Below are positions 6,799 through 19,546 of a stretch of 34,052 nucleotides of DNA, in pieces. A program made the translations under genes and the position numbers. The DNA comes from Thiobacillus denitrificans (GTDB lineage Bacteria > Pseudomonadota > Gammaproteobacteria > Burkholderiales > Thiobacillaceae): assembly GCA_020723405.1 (NCBI GenBank), contig DYIY01000028.1:1-34052 (forward strand), written 5' to 3'. The notes beneath the pieces are model-generated. The model saw nothing but the letters and a program-made list of their open reading frames with translations, was not told the origin of the DNA and searched no databases. Numbering within the stretch: position 1 is the first letter of the stretch; each line of letters begins with the position of its first letter.

Positions 6799-7986
6799 TT
6801 GAATGATCTTCATCAAGGCTTCTCCTGGCAGACCGGGGATGATGCCCACAGTCTGAAAGCGCCACGTTCCGCGTCCATGCTGATTGCCCTCATCGCTGCC
6901 ACCCTGCTTGCTTTCCTGGCCGGCCAGACCCTGCCCCGGGTGTTTGCCGCCGCACCGGCTTTCTGGGCCCACGTCCCCCTGGCCCTGGGGGTCATGACGT
7001 TGATCACGGCCGCCATGCAGCACTTCGCTCCCGTTCTCACCCGGGGCAGATCGCCAGGCCCATGGATCGCCCGCCTGCCCGGGCTGATGTTCCTGGCCGG
7101 GACGCTGGCCGTGGCGGTGTTCGCGGGCGGGCCAGGATATGCTTGGCTTTCCGTGGCTGCGGGCCTGGCCCTGGCGGTCGGGTTGGCCATGCTGGCATGG
7201 ATGGTGAATCTGGGTCGCCGGACCCTGGGCACCCCCCATCCCGGCCTGCACTGGTACGTGGCGGCCATGGGCTGCCTGGCTCTGGGACTGTTCGCCGCCC
7301 TTCTCCTGCCCTTTTTTCCCCAATGGCATGGGCCCCTGCGGGCTTTTCACCTGCACATCAATCTCTATGGTTTCGTGGGCCTCACCGCCGTGGGTACCTT
7401 GCAGGTCCTGATGCCCACGGCTGCCGGCCAGGCGGACCCGGACGCTGCTTCGCGTCTGCGCCAGGATCTGAAGTGGGCCCTGGCTGGCAGCCTGCTGCTG
7501 GCCGGCGGACAGGCTTCCGGCCTGCCGCTCCTGGCCTGGTTGGGTGCCCTGGGCTGGGGCTGGACCCTGTTGCGCCTTCTCACCGCCTGGTGGCGCCGGC
7601 ACCGCAAGCGCATCCTGGCCTGGCATGGGGCGGAACCCCTGCTGGCCGTGGCCACCCTGGGTTTCGCCGCCGCCCTCACCGCCCATCTGGGTGGTTGGGT
7701 GGAGGGGGGCCCCCTGGCCTTGTTCCTGCCCGGCTTTCTCATGCCCCTGGTCAGTGGCGCCGCCGGCCAACTGGCACCGGTATGGGTGGGCACGGGCCGT
7801 CCGGCACTTCGCCATGCCCAGGACCGGGCCCGCCTGACCCGCTGGAACGGCCTGCGCGCCCTGCTCTTCCTGGCCGCCATTCTCCTGCCCCTGCTGGGCT
7901 ACCGCTGTGCCGGCATGCCCGCCTTGACCGCTCTGGCCTGGTTCGGCATCGTGTTCGGCTTCTGGCTCTACCGCGATACCGACTGA
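6799..7986 (+). CDS. Polytopic membrane protein, heme-copper-oxidase-subunit-I-like
   Basis: The 395-residue, very hydrophobic protein has about 11-12 predicted membrane segments. Several His residues sit in or near helices: MQHFAPVL, LHWYVAAMG, FHLHINLYGFVGLTAVG and AWHGAEPLL. The HLHINLYGF helix followed by a PTAAG loop recalls heme-binding subunits related to cbb3 oxidase subunit I and NnrS-like proteins, but the full set of oxidase His ligands was not identified. I would call it only a possible heme membrane protein. The start is uncertain: TTG 6799 gives the full frame, but no convincing Shine-Dalgarno was seen; the first ATG is at 6877. Its stop is immediately followed by the yhcC-like start at 7987, so it probably heads the operon with yhcC and ubiUVT, which would fit low-oxygen respiration. 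Confidence 0.6.
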   Translation: MNDLHQGFSWQTGDDAHSLKAPRSASMLIALIAATLLAFLAGQTLPRVFAAAPAFWAHVPLALGVMTLITAAMQHFAPVLTRGRSPGPWIARLPGLMFLAGTLAVAVFAGGPGYAWLSVAAGLALAVGLAMLAWMVNLGRRTLGTPHPGLHWYVAAMGCLALGLFAALLLPFFPQWHGPLRAFHLHINLYGFVGLTAVGTLQVLMPTAAGQADPDAASRLRQDLKWALAGSLLLAGGQASGLPLLAWLGALGWGWTLLRLLTAWWRRHRKRILAWHGAEPLLAVATLGFAAALTAHLGGWVEGGPLALFLPGFLMPLVSGAAGQLAPVWVGTGRPALRHAQDRARLTRWNGLRALLFLAAILLPLLGYRCAGMPALTALAWFGIVFGFWLYRDTD

Positions 7987-8946
7987 ATGCTCTCCCAACG
8001 GGTCCACACCTTCGGCCAATACCTGCTGAACAAACACGGCGAGCGGGTACACAAGATCGCCCTGGACGCCGGCTTCACCTGTCCCAACCGGGACGGCAGC
8101 AAAGGCATCGGCGGCTGTACCTTCTGCAACAACCACTCCTTCAGCCCCAACGACCGGAAATCGGCTCCCCTGGCCGAACAGCTTGCTTCCGGCCGCCGGG
8201 GCATCGCCCGGCGGACCCGGGCCAGCAAGTACCTGGCCTACTTCCAGGCCTATACCAACACCTATGCCCAGGTGGACCAACTGCGGGCCCTCTATGACCA
8301 GGCCCTGGCCGTGGACGGCATGGTGGGCCTGTCGGTGGGCACCCGGCCGGACTGCGTACCGGACCGGGTGCTGGATCTGCTGGCCGAGTACCGGGACCGG
8401 GGCATGGAAGTCTGGCTGGAACTGGGCTTGCAATCGGCCTTCGACGCCAGCCTGGCACGGGTCAACCGGGGCCACGGCCTGAAGGAATACATCACCGCCA
8501 CCCTGGCCGCCCGCCAACGGGGCCTGCCGGTCTGCACCCACCTGATCGTCGGCCTGCCCGGCGAAGATCCAGGCGAAGCGCTGAACAGCCTGGACATCGT
8601 GCTGGACATCGGCACCGACGGGTTGAAACTGCATCCCCTCCACGTGGTCAAGGGCACCCAACTGGCCAACCAGTGGCGGAAGGGCGAGTACCAGCCCCTG
8701 GCCCTGACCGACTACGTGGCCGTGGCCGCCGACATGATCGAACGCACTCCCTGGGACATCGTCTACCACCGGATCACCGGCACCGCCCCCGCCAACCTGC
8801 TGCTGGCACCCGGCTGGTGCGCCGGCAAGTGGCCGGTGGTCAACGCCATCGTCGCCGAACTGAAGAAGCGCGGCAGCCGACAGGGGCAGGTATTTTTACG
8901 GCATAATTCCGGACAAGAAGGTGTGTTTAACTCCGATGAATCCTGA
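7987..8946 (+). CDS. YhcC-type radical SAM protein (TIGR01212 family)
   Basis: The 319-residue protein has three Cys in CPNRDGSKGIGGCTFC (residues 32, 44 and 47, spacing CX11CX2C), the arrangement expected for the SAM-binding 4Fe-4S cluster of this family. Further family features are KYLAYFQAYTNTYA, GLSVGTRPDC, VWLELGLQSA and HLIVGLPGE. The length matches E. coli YhcC. Radical SAM proteins cleave S-adenosylmethionine to start radical chemistry; the substrate of this family is not firmly known to me. The ATG directly follows the stop of the membrane protein gene, and the 3' end overlaps ubiU by 11 bases, so translational coupling is likely. Confidence 0.88.
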   Translation: MLSQRVHTFGQYLLNKHGERVHKIALDAGFTCPNRDGSKGIGGCTFCNNHSFSPNDRKSAPLAEQLASGRRGIARRTRASKYLAYFQAYTNTYAQVDQLRALYDQALAVDGMVGLSVGTRPDCVPDRVLDLLAEYRDRGMEVWLELGLQSAFDASLARVNRGHGLKEYITATLAARQRGLPVCTHLIVGLPGEDPGEALNSLDIVLDIGTDGLKLHPLHVVKGTQLANQWRKGEYQPLALTDYVAVAADMIERTPWDIVYHRITGTAPANLLLAPGWCAGKWPVVNAIVAELKKRGSRQGQVFLRHNSGQEGVFNSDES

Positions 8947-9952
8947 CACCCCCCTCCTGGAACTGATCTGTCCCGCCGGCAGCCTGCCCGCCCTGAAAAC
9001 CGCCGTGGACCAGGGCGCCGACGGCGTTTACCTGGGCCTCAAGGACAACACCAACGCCCGCAACTTCGCCGGCCTCAATTTCGACGAGAAGAGCCTCAAG
9101 GAAGGCATCCGTTACGCCCAGGGCAAGCGGCGCAAGGTGCTGATGGCCCTCAACACCTACCCCCAGCCCGACACCTTGCCGCGCTGGCACCGGGCGGTGG
9201 ACACCGCCGCCAGCCTGGGGGTGGACGCGGTCATCCTGGCCGATCCCGGGCTCATGGCCTACGCCCGCAAGACCCATCCGGAACTCCGCTTGCACCTGTC
9301 GGTACAGGGTTCCGCCACCAGCTACGAAGCCATCAATTTCTACCGGGAACGCTTCGGCATCCAGCGGGCGGTGCTGCCCCGGGTGCTGTCCCTGGCCCAG
9401 GTGGAAAACGTGGTGGCCAACACCCCGGTGGAAATCGAACTGTTCGGCTTCGGCGGCCTGTGCGTCATGGTGGAAGGCCGCTGCCTGCTCTCCTCCTACG
9501 CCTGCGGCGACTCCCCCAACACCTTCGGCGCTTGCTCCCCGGGCCACGCGGTGCGCTGGGACCAGACGCCCCAGGGCATGGAAACCCGCCTGAACGGCGT
9601 GCTCATCGACCGCTACGCCGACGACGAAAAGGCCGGTTACCCCACGTTGTGCAAAGGCCGCTTCGAAGTCCAGGGCGAGACTTACTACGCCCTGGAAGAA
9701 CCCACCAGCCTGAACAGTCTGGAAATGCTGCCCGACATGGCCCGTCTGGGCATCGCCGCCATCAAGATCGAAGGCCGCCAGCGCAGCCCCGCCTACGTGG
9801 CCCAGGTGACCCGGGTCTGGCGCGCCGCCATCGACGCCGTCAAAGCCCACCCCGACACCTTCCGCCCCAACCCCGCCTGGATGGCCGAACTGGCCAAGGT
9901 CTCGGAAGGCAGCATGAACACCTTGGGAGCCTATTACCGCCCGTGGAAGTGA
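8936..9952 (+). CDS. ubiU: UbiU, O2-independent ubiquinone hydroxylation protein (U32 family)
   Basis: The 338-residue peptidase-U32-like protein aligns along its length with E. coli UbiU (formerly YhbU): ELICPAGSLPALKTAV, GVYLGLKDNTNARNFAGLNF, TLCKGRFEVQGE and IEGRQRSPAYVAQV. The four expected 4Fe-4S ligands are present as Cys176, Cys183, Cys200 and Cys239 (LCVMVEGRC, GACSPG, TLCKG). UbiU works with UbiV in the three anaerobic hydroxylations of ubiquinone synthesis, with prephenate as the oxygen donor in the E. coli system. I chose ATG 8936 because family members begin a few residues before the LLELICPAG-type motif; a GTG at 8921 would add five residues. ubiV follows after two bases. Confidence 0.95.
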   Translation: MNPDTPLLELICPAGSLPALKTAVDQGADGVYLGLKDNTNARNFAGLNFDEKSLKEGIRYAQGKRRKVLMALNTYPQPDTLPRWHRAVDTAASLGVDAVILADPGLMAYARKTHPELRLHLSVQGSATSYEAINFYRERFGIQRAVLPRVLSLAQVENVVANTPVEIELFGFGGLCVMVEGRCLLSSYACGDSPNTFGACSPGHAVRWDQTPQGMETRLNGVLIDRYADDEKAGYPTLCKGRFEVQGETYYALEEPTSLNSLEMLPDMARLGIAAIKIEGRQRSPAYVAQVTRVWRAAIDAVKAHPDTFRPNPAWMAELAKVSEGSMNTLGAYYRPWK

Positions 9953-9954
9953 AG

Positions 9955-10944
9955 ATGCGGGTAGTCGGCAGCAAGAGCCGCCACCAGCTACCGACTAACG
10001 ACCAACGACTACCAGCTACCGACTCAACAATGCTCCTCGCCCTCGGCCCCCTCCTCTACTACTGGTCCCGGGAAGACACCCTGGACTTCTACGGCCAAGC
10101 CGCCAACTGGCCGGTGGACAGCGTCTACCTGGGGGAGACGGTCTGTTCCCGGCGGCATCTGCTGCGCCTGCCCGACTGGCTGGAACTGGCCGGGAAACTG
10201 GCCGACGCCGGCAAGCAGGTGGTGCTGTCCAGCCAGACCCTCATCGAATCGGAATCGGACCTGAAGGCTTTGCGCAAGCTGGTGTCCTGGGCCGGGGCGG
10301 AGGCGGGCCGCTCCCACCGGTTCCTGGTGGAAGCCAATGAGTGGGGTGCGGTACGCCTGCTGGCAGAAGCTGGATTGCCCTTCGTGGCCGGGCCCACCCT
10401 CAACGTCTACAACCCGGACACCCTGGCCCTGCTGGCGGAAATGGGGGCCGTGCGCTGGGTGCCGCCGGTGGAGATGCCCCGTACCATGCTGGGCCCCATG
10501 GCCGTGCCGGCCGGCATGGAGACCGAAGTCTTCGCCTGGGGCCGCCTGCCCCTGGCCTTCTCGGCCCGCTGTTTCACCGCCCGCCACTACAACCTGCAGA
10601 AGGACGACTGCCAGTTCCGCTGCCTGGACCATCCCGACGGCCTGGTGCTGCGCTCCAGGGAAGGCGAGGATTTCCTGGCCATCAACGGCATCCAGACCCA
10701 GTCCGCCAAGGTGATGCAATTGGCCCACCGGCTCGACGAACTGCACCACGCCGGGGTGACGGGCCTGCGCCTGTCCCCCCAGTCCCGGCACATGGCGCGC
10801 GTGGTGGCCATCCACCGGGCCCTGCTGGACGGTCACCTGGCCCCCGCCGACTCCCCCGCCAGCCTGGCCGCCTGCCGCGCCGCCCCGTCCTGCGACGGTT
10901 ACTGGTCCGGCCAGGCCGGCATGGCTTCCTCCCTTTCCGCCTGA
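9955..10944 (+). CDS. ubiV: UbiV, O2-independent ubiquinone hydroxylation protein (U32 family)
   Basis: The core matches E. coli UbiV (YhbV): LALGPLLYYWSRED, VYLGETVCSRRHLL, PFVAGPTLNVYN, LAFSARCFTARHYN and KDDCQFRC. It keeps the four Cys that hold the 4Fe-4S cluster, and it forms the hydroxylation partner of UbiU. The start is ambiguous. ATG 9955 has a good GGAAG Shine-Dalgarno, but its first 25 codons are made of short repeated DNA (9960-10026). ATG 10030 begins at the position where E. coli UbiV begins but lacks a Shine-Dalgarno. A repeat inserted just after the original start codon would explain both facts. ubiT follows after 19 bases. Confidence 0.93.
   Translation: MRVVGSKSRHQLPTNDQRLPATDSTMLLALGPLLYYWSREDTLDFYGQAANWPVDSVYLGETVCSRRHLLRLPDWLELAGKLADAGKQVVLSSQTLIESESDLKALRKLVSWAGAEAGRSHRFLVEANEWGAVRLLAEAGLPFVAGPTLNVYNPDTLALLAEMGAVRWVPPVEMPRTMLGPMAVPAGMETEVFAWGRLPLAFSARCFTARHYNLQKDDCQFRCLDHPDGLVLRSREGEDFLAINGIQTQSAKVMQLAHRLDELHHAGVTGLRLSPQSRHMARVVAIHRALLDGHLAPADSPASLAACRAAPSCDGYWSGQAGMASSLSA
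9960..10026. repeat. Short repeat cluster between ubiU and the ubiV core
   Basis: The 14-mer ACCAGCTACCGACT occurs at 9983-9996 and again at 10011-10024. Related pieces (CGACTAACGACCAACGACTACC) lie between, and an inverted relative (GTAGTCGGCAGC) is at 9961-9972. The low-complexity pattern of CTACC/CGACT words differs from the flanking codons and looks like a small intergenic repeat element that has landed at the 5' end of ubiV. Confidence 0.7.
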
Positions 10945-10963
10945 CACCTTGACCGGAGCCCCC

Positions 10964-11452
10964 ATGATCGCCCTGCCCCTGCCCCAGTCCTTCCCCCGCC
11001 CCCTGGCCCGGCTGGTGGCCCGCCTGCCCGCCCTGCCCCCCTCACTGGCCTTCGCCGCCGCCTGCAACCGCACGGCCTGGCCCACCCTGCGGGAACTGGA
11101 CTGGAGCCCGGCCCGGGGCCGGCGTTTCCGCGTCCACGTGCGGGACATGGGCCTGTCCATTTATCTGTCGGTGGGCGACCGGGGACTGAAGGCGGAACGG
11201 GCCGGTCCGGTGGACGTGAGCTACACCGCCAGCGCCGAGGATTTCCTGCGCCTGGCCCTGCGCCTGGAGGATCCGGACACCCTGTTCTTCAACCGCCGCC
11301 TGGCCATCGAGGGGGACACCAACCTGGGCCTCACCATGAAGAACCTGCTGGATGCGGTGGACTGGGACGAACTGGCCCGCAACATGCCCCTGGGCCTGGG
11401 CCGGCTGTTGCAATCCGCCCGCCAGCACATCCGGTTGCCCGCCGTCGCCTGA
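10964..11452 (+). CDS. ubiT: UbiT, SCP2-domain ubiquinone accessory protein
   Basis: The 162-residue protein with an SCP2 sterol-carrier-like domain matches the YhbT/UbiT family: FRVHVRDMGLSIYLSVGD, DVSYTASAEDFLRLALRLEDPDTLFFNRRLAIEGDTNLGL and MKNLLDAVDW. In E. coli UbiT is a lipid-binding accessory factor required for anaerobic ubiquinone synthesis, probably presenting the hydrophobic intermediates. It completes the ubiUVT set in this operon. I chose ATG 10964, which has GGAG five bases upstream; an in-frame TTG at 10949 is less likely. mutL starts 24 bases after the stop. Confidence 0.92.
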   Translation: MIALPLPQSFPRPLARLVARLPALPPSLAFAAACNRTAWPTLRELDWSPARGRRFRVHVRDMGLSIYLSVGDRGLKAERAGPVDVSYTASAEDFLRLALRLEDPDTLFFNRRLAIEGDTNLGLTMKNLLDAVDWDELARNMPLGLGRLLQSARQHIRLPAVA

Positions 11453-11476
11453 GCCGGCGGACCCGGGCCGGGTAAA

Positions 11477-13279
11477 ATGCCGGCCATGTCCGCCATCCGC
11501 CCCCTTCCCGACCTCCTCGTCTCCCAGATCGCCGCCGGCGAGGTGGTGGAGCGCCCCGCCTCGGCCCTCAAGGAATTGCTGGAAAACAGCCTGGACGCCG
11601 GGGCCCGGGACATCCGCGTGGACCTGGAAGAAGGCGGCATCAAGCTGATCCGGGTGGCCGACGATGGCGCCGGCATGGCCCCGGATGACCTGCCCCTGGC
11701 CCTCACCCGCCACGCCACCAGCAAGATCGCCAGCCTGGAGGATCTGGAGCGGGTGGCCAGCCTGGGCTTTCGCGGCGAGGCCCTGGCCAGCATCGCCAGC
11801 GTGGCCCGGGTCAGCCTGGTGAGCCGCCGTGCGGCCCTGCCCCACGCCTGGAAGATCGGCGCCCTGGACGGCCGGCTGGGCGGGGTGGAGCCGGCGGCCC
11901 TGGGACGGGGCACGGTCATCGAGGCCCGGGACCTGTTCTTCAACACCCCGGCCCGGCGCAAGTTCCTCAAGACCCCGGCCACGGAATACGGCCATTGCGA
12001 CGAGAGCCTCATCCGCCTGGCCCTGGCCCATCCCGCCTGTGCCTTCACCCTGGGCCACAACGGCCGGACCGCCCGCCGCTTCAACGCCGGAGACTGGCAG
12101 GCCCGGGCCCTGGAAGTGCTGGGGGAGGAATTCGCCGGGGCCGCCCGCACCCTGGACGAGCAGGCCGGCCCCCTGCGCCTGTACGGACTGGCAGGCCTGC
12201 CGGCCTACTCCCGGGCAGGACGGGATGCCCAGTACCTGTTCGTCAACGGCCGCTTCGTCAGGGACAAATTGCTGGGCCACGCCATCCGCGAAGCCTACCG
12301 GGACGTGCTGCACCACGAGCGGCACCCGGCCTATGTGCTGTTCCTGGAACTGCCCCCGGAAGGGGTGGACGTGAACGTGCACCCGGCCAAGACCGAGGTG
12401 CGTTTCCGGGAAGGGCGGTCGGTGCACCAGTTCGTGTTCCACGCCCTGGAACGGAACCTGGCCGGGGGACGGCGGGAAGCAGCCCCCCCGTTTGCCCCGG
12501 CACAGGAATCCGCCCCGCCTGTACCCGGGACCACGCCTTTTCCCAGATCCGGCTTCGCTCCCCGGGGGGAGACCTGGCGCCAGTCGGGCCTGGCCCTGGC
12601 GGAACAGCCGGCCCGCTACTTCGGCATGGTGGCTGAAGCCCTGGACAGCGCCACGGACATTCCAGCCCCCCGTTCCTCACCGGCGCAGCAGGAATCGCCG
12701 CCCCTGGGCTACGCCCTGGGCCAGGTGGCCGGCATCTATGTGCTGGCGGAAAACAGCACAGGCCTGGTGGTGGTGGACATGCACGCCGCCCACGAGCGCA
12801 TCCTTTACGAGGGCCTCAAGACCGCCCTGGCGGAACGGCGCCTGGCCAGCCAGCCCCTGTTGATTCCCGTGGTGTTCCAGGCCACAGCCCTGGAAATGGC
12901 CACGGCGGAGGAGGCCCGGGAGGGCCTGGCCGAGATGGGCTTCGAACTGGCCCCCGTCTCCCCCACCCACCTGGCCCTGCGGGCCCTGCCCGCCCTGCTC
13001 AAGGACGCCGACGGGGAAACCCTGGCCCGGCAGGTGTTGAAAGACATCCGGGAATACGGCATAAGCGGGGCCATGACCGCCCGCCGGGACCAGTTGCTGG
13101 CCACCCTGGCCTGCCACGGCGCGGTACGCGCCCACCGCCGCCTGACCCTGCCGGAAATGAACGCCCTGTTGCGCGACATGGAACGCACCGAGCGGGCGGA
13201 CCAATGCAACCATGGCCGGCCCACCTGGTTCCAGCTCACCCTGGCCGACCTGGACAAATTCTTCATGCGAGGCAAGTGA
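11477..13279 (+). CDS. mutL: DNA mismatch repair protein MutL
   Basis: The protein is 600 residues from ATG 11477; a second in-frame ATG at 11486 is an equally good start. The N-terminal GHKL ATPase motifs are intact: [24 protein letters not shown] and the transducer [13 protein letters not shown]. After a Pro-rich linker (about 335-415), the C-terminal dimerisation domain keeps the endonuclease-type motif [12 protein letters not shown], matching DQHA(X)2E(X)4E except for Met in place of Gln, and QCNHGRPTW. This points to a nicking MutL, as in MutH-less bacteria, unlike the E. coli protein. It follows ubiT closely, and the next gene overlaps its stop codon by one base. Confidence 0.96.
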   Translation: MPAMSAIRPLPDLLVSQIAAGEVVERPASALKELLENSLDAGARDIRVDLEEGGIKLIRVADDGAGMAPDDLPLALTRHATSKIASLEDLERVASLGFRGEALASIASVARVSLVSRRAALPHAWKIGALDGRLGGVEPAALGRGTVIEARDLFFNTPARRKFLKTPATEYGHCDESLIRLALAHPACAFTLGHNGRTARRFNAGDWQARALEVLGEEFAGAARTLDEQAGPLRLYGLAGLPAYSRAGRDAQYLFVNGRFVRDKLLGHAIREAYRDVLHHERHPAYVLFLELPPEGVDVNVHPAKTEVRFREGRSVHQFVFHALERNLAGGRREAAPPFAPAQESAPPVPGTTPFPRSGFAPRGETWRQSGLALAEQPARYFGMVAEALDSATDIPAPRSSPAQQESPPLGYALGQVAGIYVLAENSTGLVVVDMHAAHERILYEGLKTALAERRLASQPLLIPVVFQATALEMATAEEAREGLAEMGFELAPVSPTHLALRALPALLKDADGETLARQVLKDIREYGISGAMTARRDQLLATLACHGAVRAHRRLTLPEMNALLRDMERTERADQCNHGRPTWFQLTLADLDKFFMRGK

Positions 13280-13667
13280 TGACCCAGAAACCCTTTCCCA
13301 TCCCGGTAGTCCCGGCGGCCGATGACGCGCCGGAGCAGGACCTGGCCACCTCCGCCTGCGCCAGCGGCGAGCCCTATGCCCTGATGGTGCTGGGGGATTC
13401 CATGCTGCCCGAGTTCGAGGAGGGGGAGATCATCGTCATCGAACCCGAGGGCCTGGCCCGGGACGGCTCCTTCGTCATCGCCTACCTGGAGGAAATCGAC
13501 AACGAGGCTGAGCGGCATATCTTCCGGCAATTGGTGCAGCATCCGGATGGCTGGATGCTCAAACCCCTCAATCCCCTCTACCCCAATGTGGCCATCCGGG
13601 GCCTGGAGGTGGTGAAGGGGGTGGTCATCATGAAGAAGAAACCGGGCCGGCGGCGGGCCATGAAGAC

Positions 13668-13677
<10 letters not shown>
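13279..13677 (+). CDS. S24 (LexA/UmuD-like) domain protein without DNA-binding domain
   Basis: The 132-residue protein consists of little but an S24 peptidase-like fold: a short N-terminus, then [20 protein letters not shown] with the nucleophile-type Ser in GDSM, and a downstream strand region ([31 protein letters not shown]). The Lys expected in the TVKR-like position appears replaced (HIFR), so the catalytic dyad may be incomplete. There is no helix-turn-helix, unlike LexA. It is translationally coupled to mutL (TGATG overlap), and its 3' end overlaps the convergent kinase gene by 10 bases. Its function is unknown; a link to DNA damage is suggested only by the family and the neighbour. Confidence 0.7.
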
Positions 13678-15832
<2,155 letters not shown>

Positions 15833-15836
<4 letters not shown>

Positions 15837-16371
15837 GGTGCCTCCCCGGCTTCGACCACGAACCGGGCCTGGGCCCCGGATCCCGGGGGAAGGTCTTCCA
15901 GATGCACGGCCGCGCCATCGTTGAAGTGGGCCAGACAGCCCTCGATGAGCCCCAGGGCCAGATCCGGCTGGGGATGGCGGGAGTAGTAGGTCATGACCAG
16001 CCGGCCGGGCTGGCGCTCCACCTCGAAGCTGGGCAGTTCCGCATCGGGGTAGAGTTTGCGCACTTCGGCATGGATGATGTCCTCGATGCCGGCGAGGAAG
16101 GTCAGGCTGTCCGGCACCCCTTCGAAAAAGCGGCCGTAGGCCTGCACGAACCGGCCGAACAGGTGTCTGCCGAAGACCTGGAGGAGGACGGGGGGGGGCT
16201 GCCCCGTTATCTCTGCCAGAGCCGTCACCAGCGCAACCAGTTCGGCGTGGGGATAGGTGCCTACGGCGGTGTAGGCACCGCCTACGCCGGCCCGGGCAAT
16301 GACTCCATCGACCATGTCCAGGGACCAGGTGGCTTCCACCATTTCGAGAAATTCGGTGAACACCATGCCTT

Positions 16372-16375
<4 letters not shown>
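15833..16375 (-). CDS. H-NOX heme-based NO sensor
   Basis: The 180-residue protein matches the bacterial H-NOX (HNOB) family: [14 protein letters not shown] at the N-terminus, [12 protein letters not shown], and the proximal heme ligand His102 in [16 protein letters not shown]. The heme-propionate motif YxSxR reads Y-Y-S-R-H at residues 130-134, with His where Arg is normal. Compared with the Thermoanaerobacter H-NOX sequence as I recall it, the distal Tyr140 position is Leu, which favours NO over O2 binding. It overlaps both kinase genes by 4 bases, consistent with coupled translation and physical partnership. The likely role is cytoplasmic NO sensing that controls one or both kinases. Confidence 0.92.
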
Positions 16376-18708
<2,333 letters not shown>

Positions 18709-18710
18709 GC

Positions 18711-19544
18711 CTACTTTCCGTCCAGCACCAGGTAGCGATCCAGGCGCAAAGCTTGCAGGGGTTGGTAGTCCCGGACGAAATCAGCCGGGGTGACCTCATC
18801 CAGCTCCACGGCCGCCAGCAGTTGCCGGCCCGCAGGCTCCCGGTTCAACGCCAGCAGGGCACCCGCAAGCTTCTCCCGATCAGCCCCGGGTACCCGGGGA
18901 TGGGCGGCCAGGGGATGGGAGGGTGTCTGGGGAGTGCGATACAGGATGCGCAAGCGGCTGCGCACGCTGGACGGTTCCCGGTCCAGGGTGGCCGACACCC
19001 CGCCACCGGCCGCTGCCTGGGCCAGCAGCACGTGGCGATATACGTTCTGGTGGGTGCCCACGTACAGTGGGGAAAACGGGATGCCTTCCTTTTCGGTCAA
19101 CAAGGCGCGAAGGTACAGGGAGGCCCCGAAGGCATTGGGCGAGGGGAAGGCCAGCCGGGCATCGCGCAGGTCCGCCAGGGATTTCACCGGCCCCTGCGCA
19201 TCCACCACCAGGATGCCGGACAGATTCTGGCCACCCCGGACCAGGGGGACATAGCCCTGACGCCTTGCCGCCAGCACCATGTGATAGGGGTTCAGATAGA
19301 CGAAATCGGGGCCGCCGCGCAGGAAATCCTCCTCAAAAGCCGGCATGCGCTCCATGACGCGCAACTGGAGCACCAGGCCCGTGTCCCGCTGCAGCCGTTT
19401 GAGCAAGGGTGTCCAGCGCAGACCGAGGTCCACCGGGGTGAACTGGGGCACCACAGCCAGGGTGTACACGCCCCCTGCCCGCGTGCCGGTCGGTCCAGAC
19501 AGGGCCAGGACGGCCAGCAGCAGGAAAGCGGCAACGCGGCCCAT
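18711..19544 (-). CDS. PhnD-like periplasmic substrate-binding protein
   Basis: The protein of about 277 residues has a signal peptide (hydrophobic stretch ending GTRAGG at about residue 23-25). Its fold signature is that of phosphate/phosphonate ABC-type binding proteins: YTLAVVPQFTPVDLGLRWTPLL, FVYLNPYHMVLAARRQGYVPL, DLRDARLAFPSPNAFGASLYLRALL and YVGTHQNVYRHVLLAQAAAGGGV. No permease or ATPase gene is nearby. Lying between a response regulator and a membrane kinase gene, it is more likely a periplasmic sensor subunit for the kinase than a transporter part. The start may be ATG 19544 or GTG 19550; the GTG overlaps the stop of the HD-GYP gene (GTGA). The ligand cannot be told from sequence. 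Confidence 0.82.
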   Translation of the reverse strand: MGRVAAFLLLAVLALSGPTGTRAGGVYTLAVVPQFTPVDLGLRWTPLLKRLQRDTGLVLQLRVMERMPAFEEDFLRGGPDFVYLNPYHMVLAARRQGYVPLVRGGQNLSGILVVDAQGPVKSLADLRDARLAFPSPNAFGASLYLRALLTEKEGIPFSPLYVGTHQNVYRHVLLAQAAAGGGVSATLDREPSSVRSRLRILYRTPQTPSHPLAAHPRVPGADREKLAGALLALNREPAGRQLLAAVELDEVTPADFVRDYQPLQALRLDRYLVLDGK

Positions 19545-19546
19545 GG

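Noticed and set aside
6556-8769. Very long open frame on the minus strand opposite the membrane protein and yhcC
   Set aside because: The translation is low-complexity Gly/Gln/Pro/His-rich, has no family motifs and mirrors the codon pattern of the real plus-strand genes; it is a high-GC shadow.
9460-9954. Extension of the ubiV frame back into ubiU
   Set aside because: The residues before ATG 9955 are Arg/Pro-rich and overlap the well-conserved UbiU frame, including its Cys ligands.
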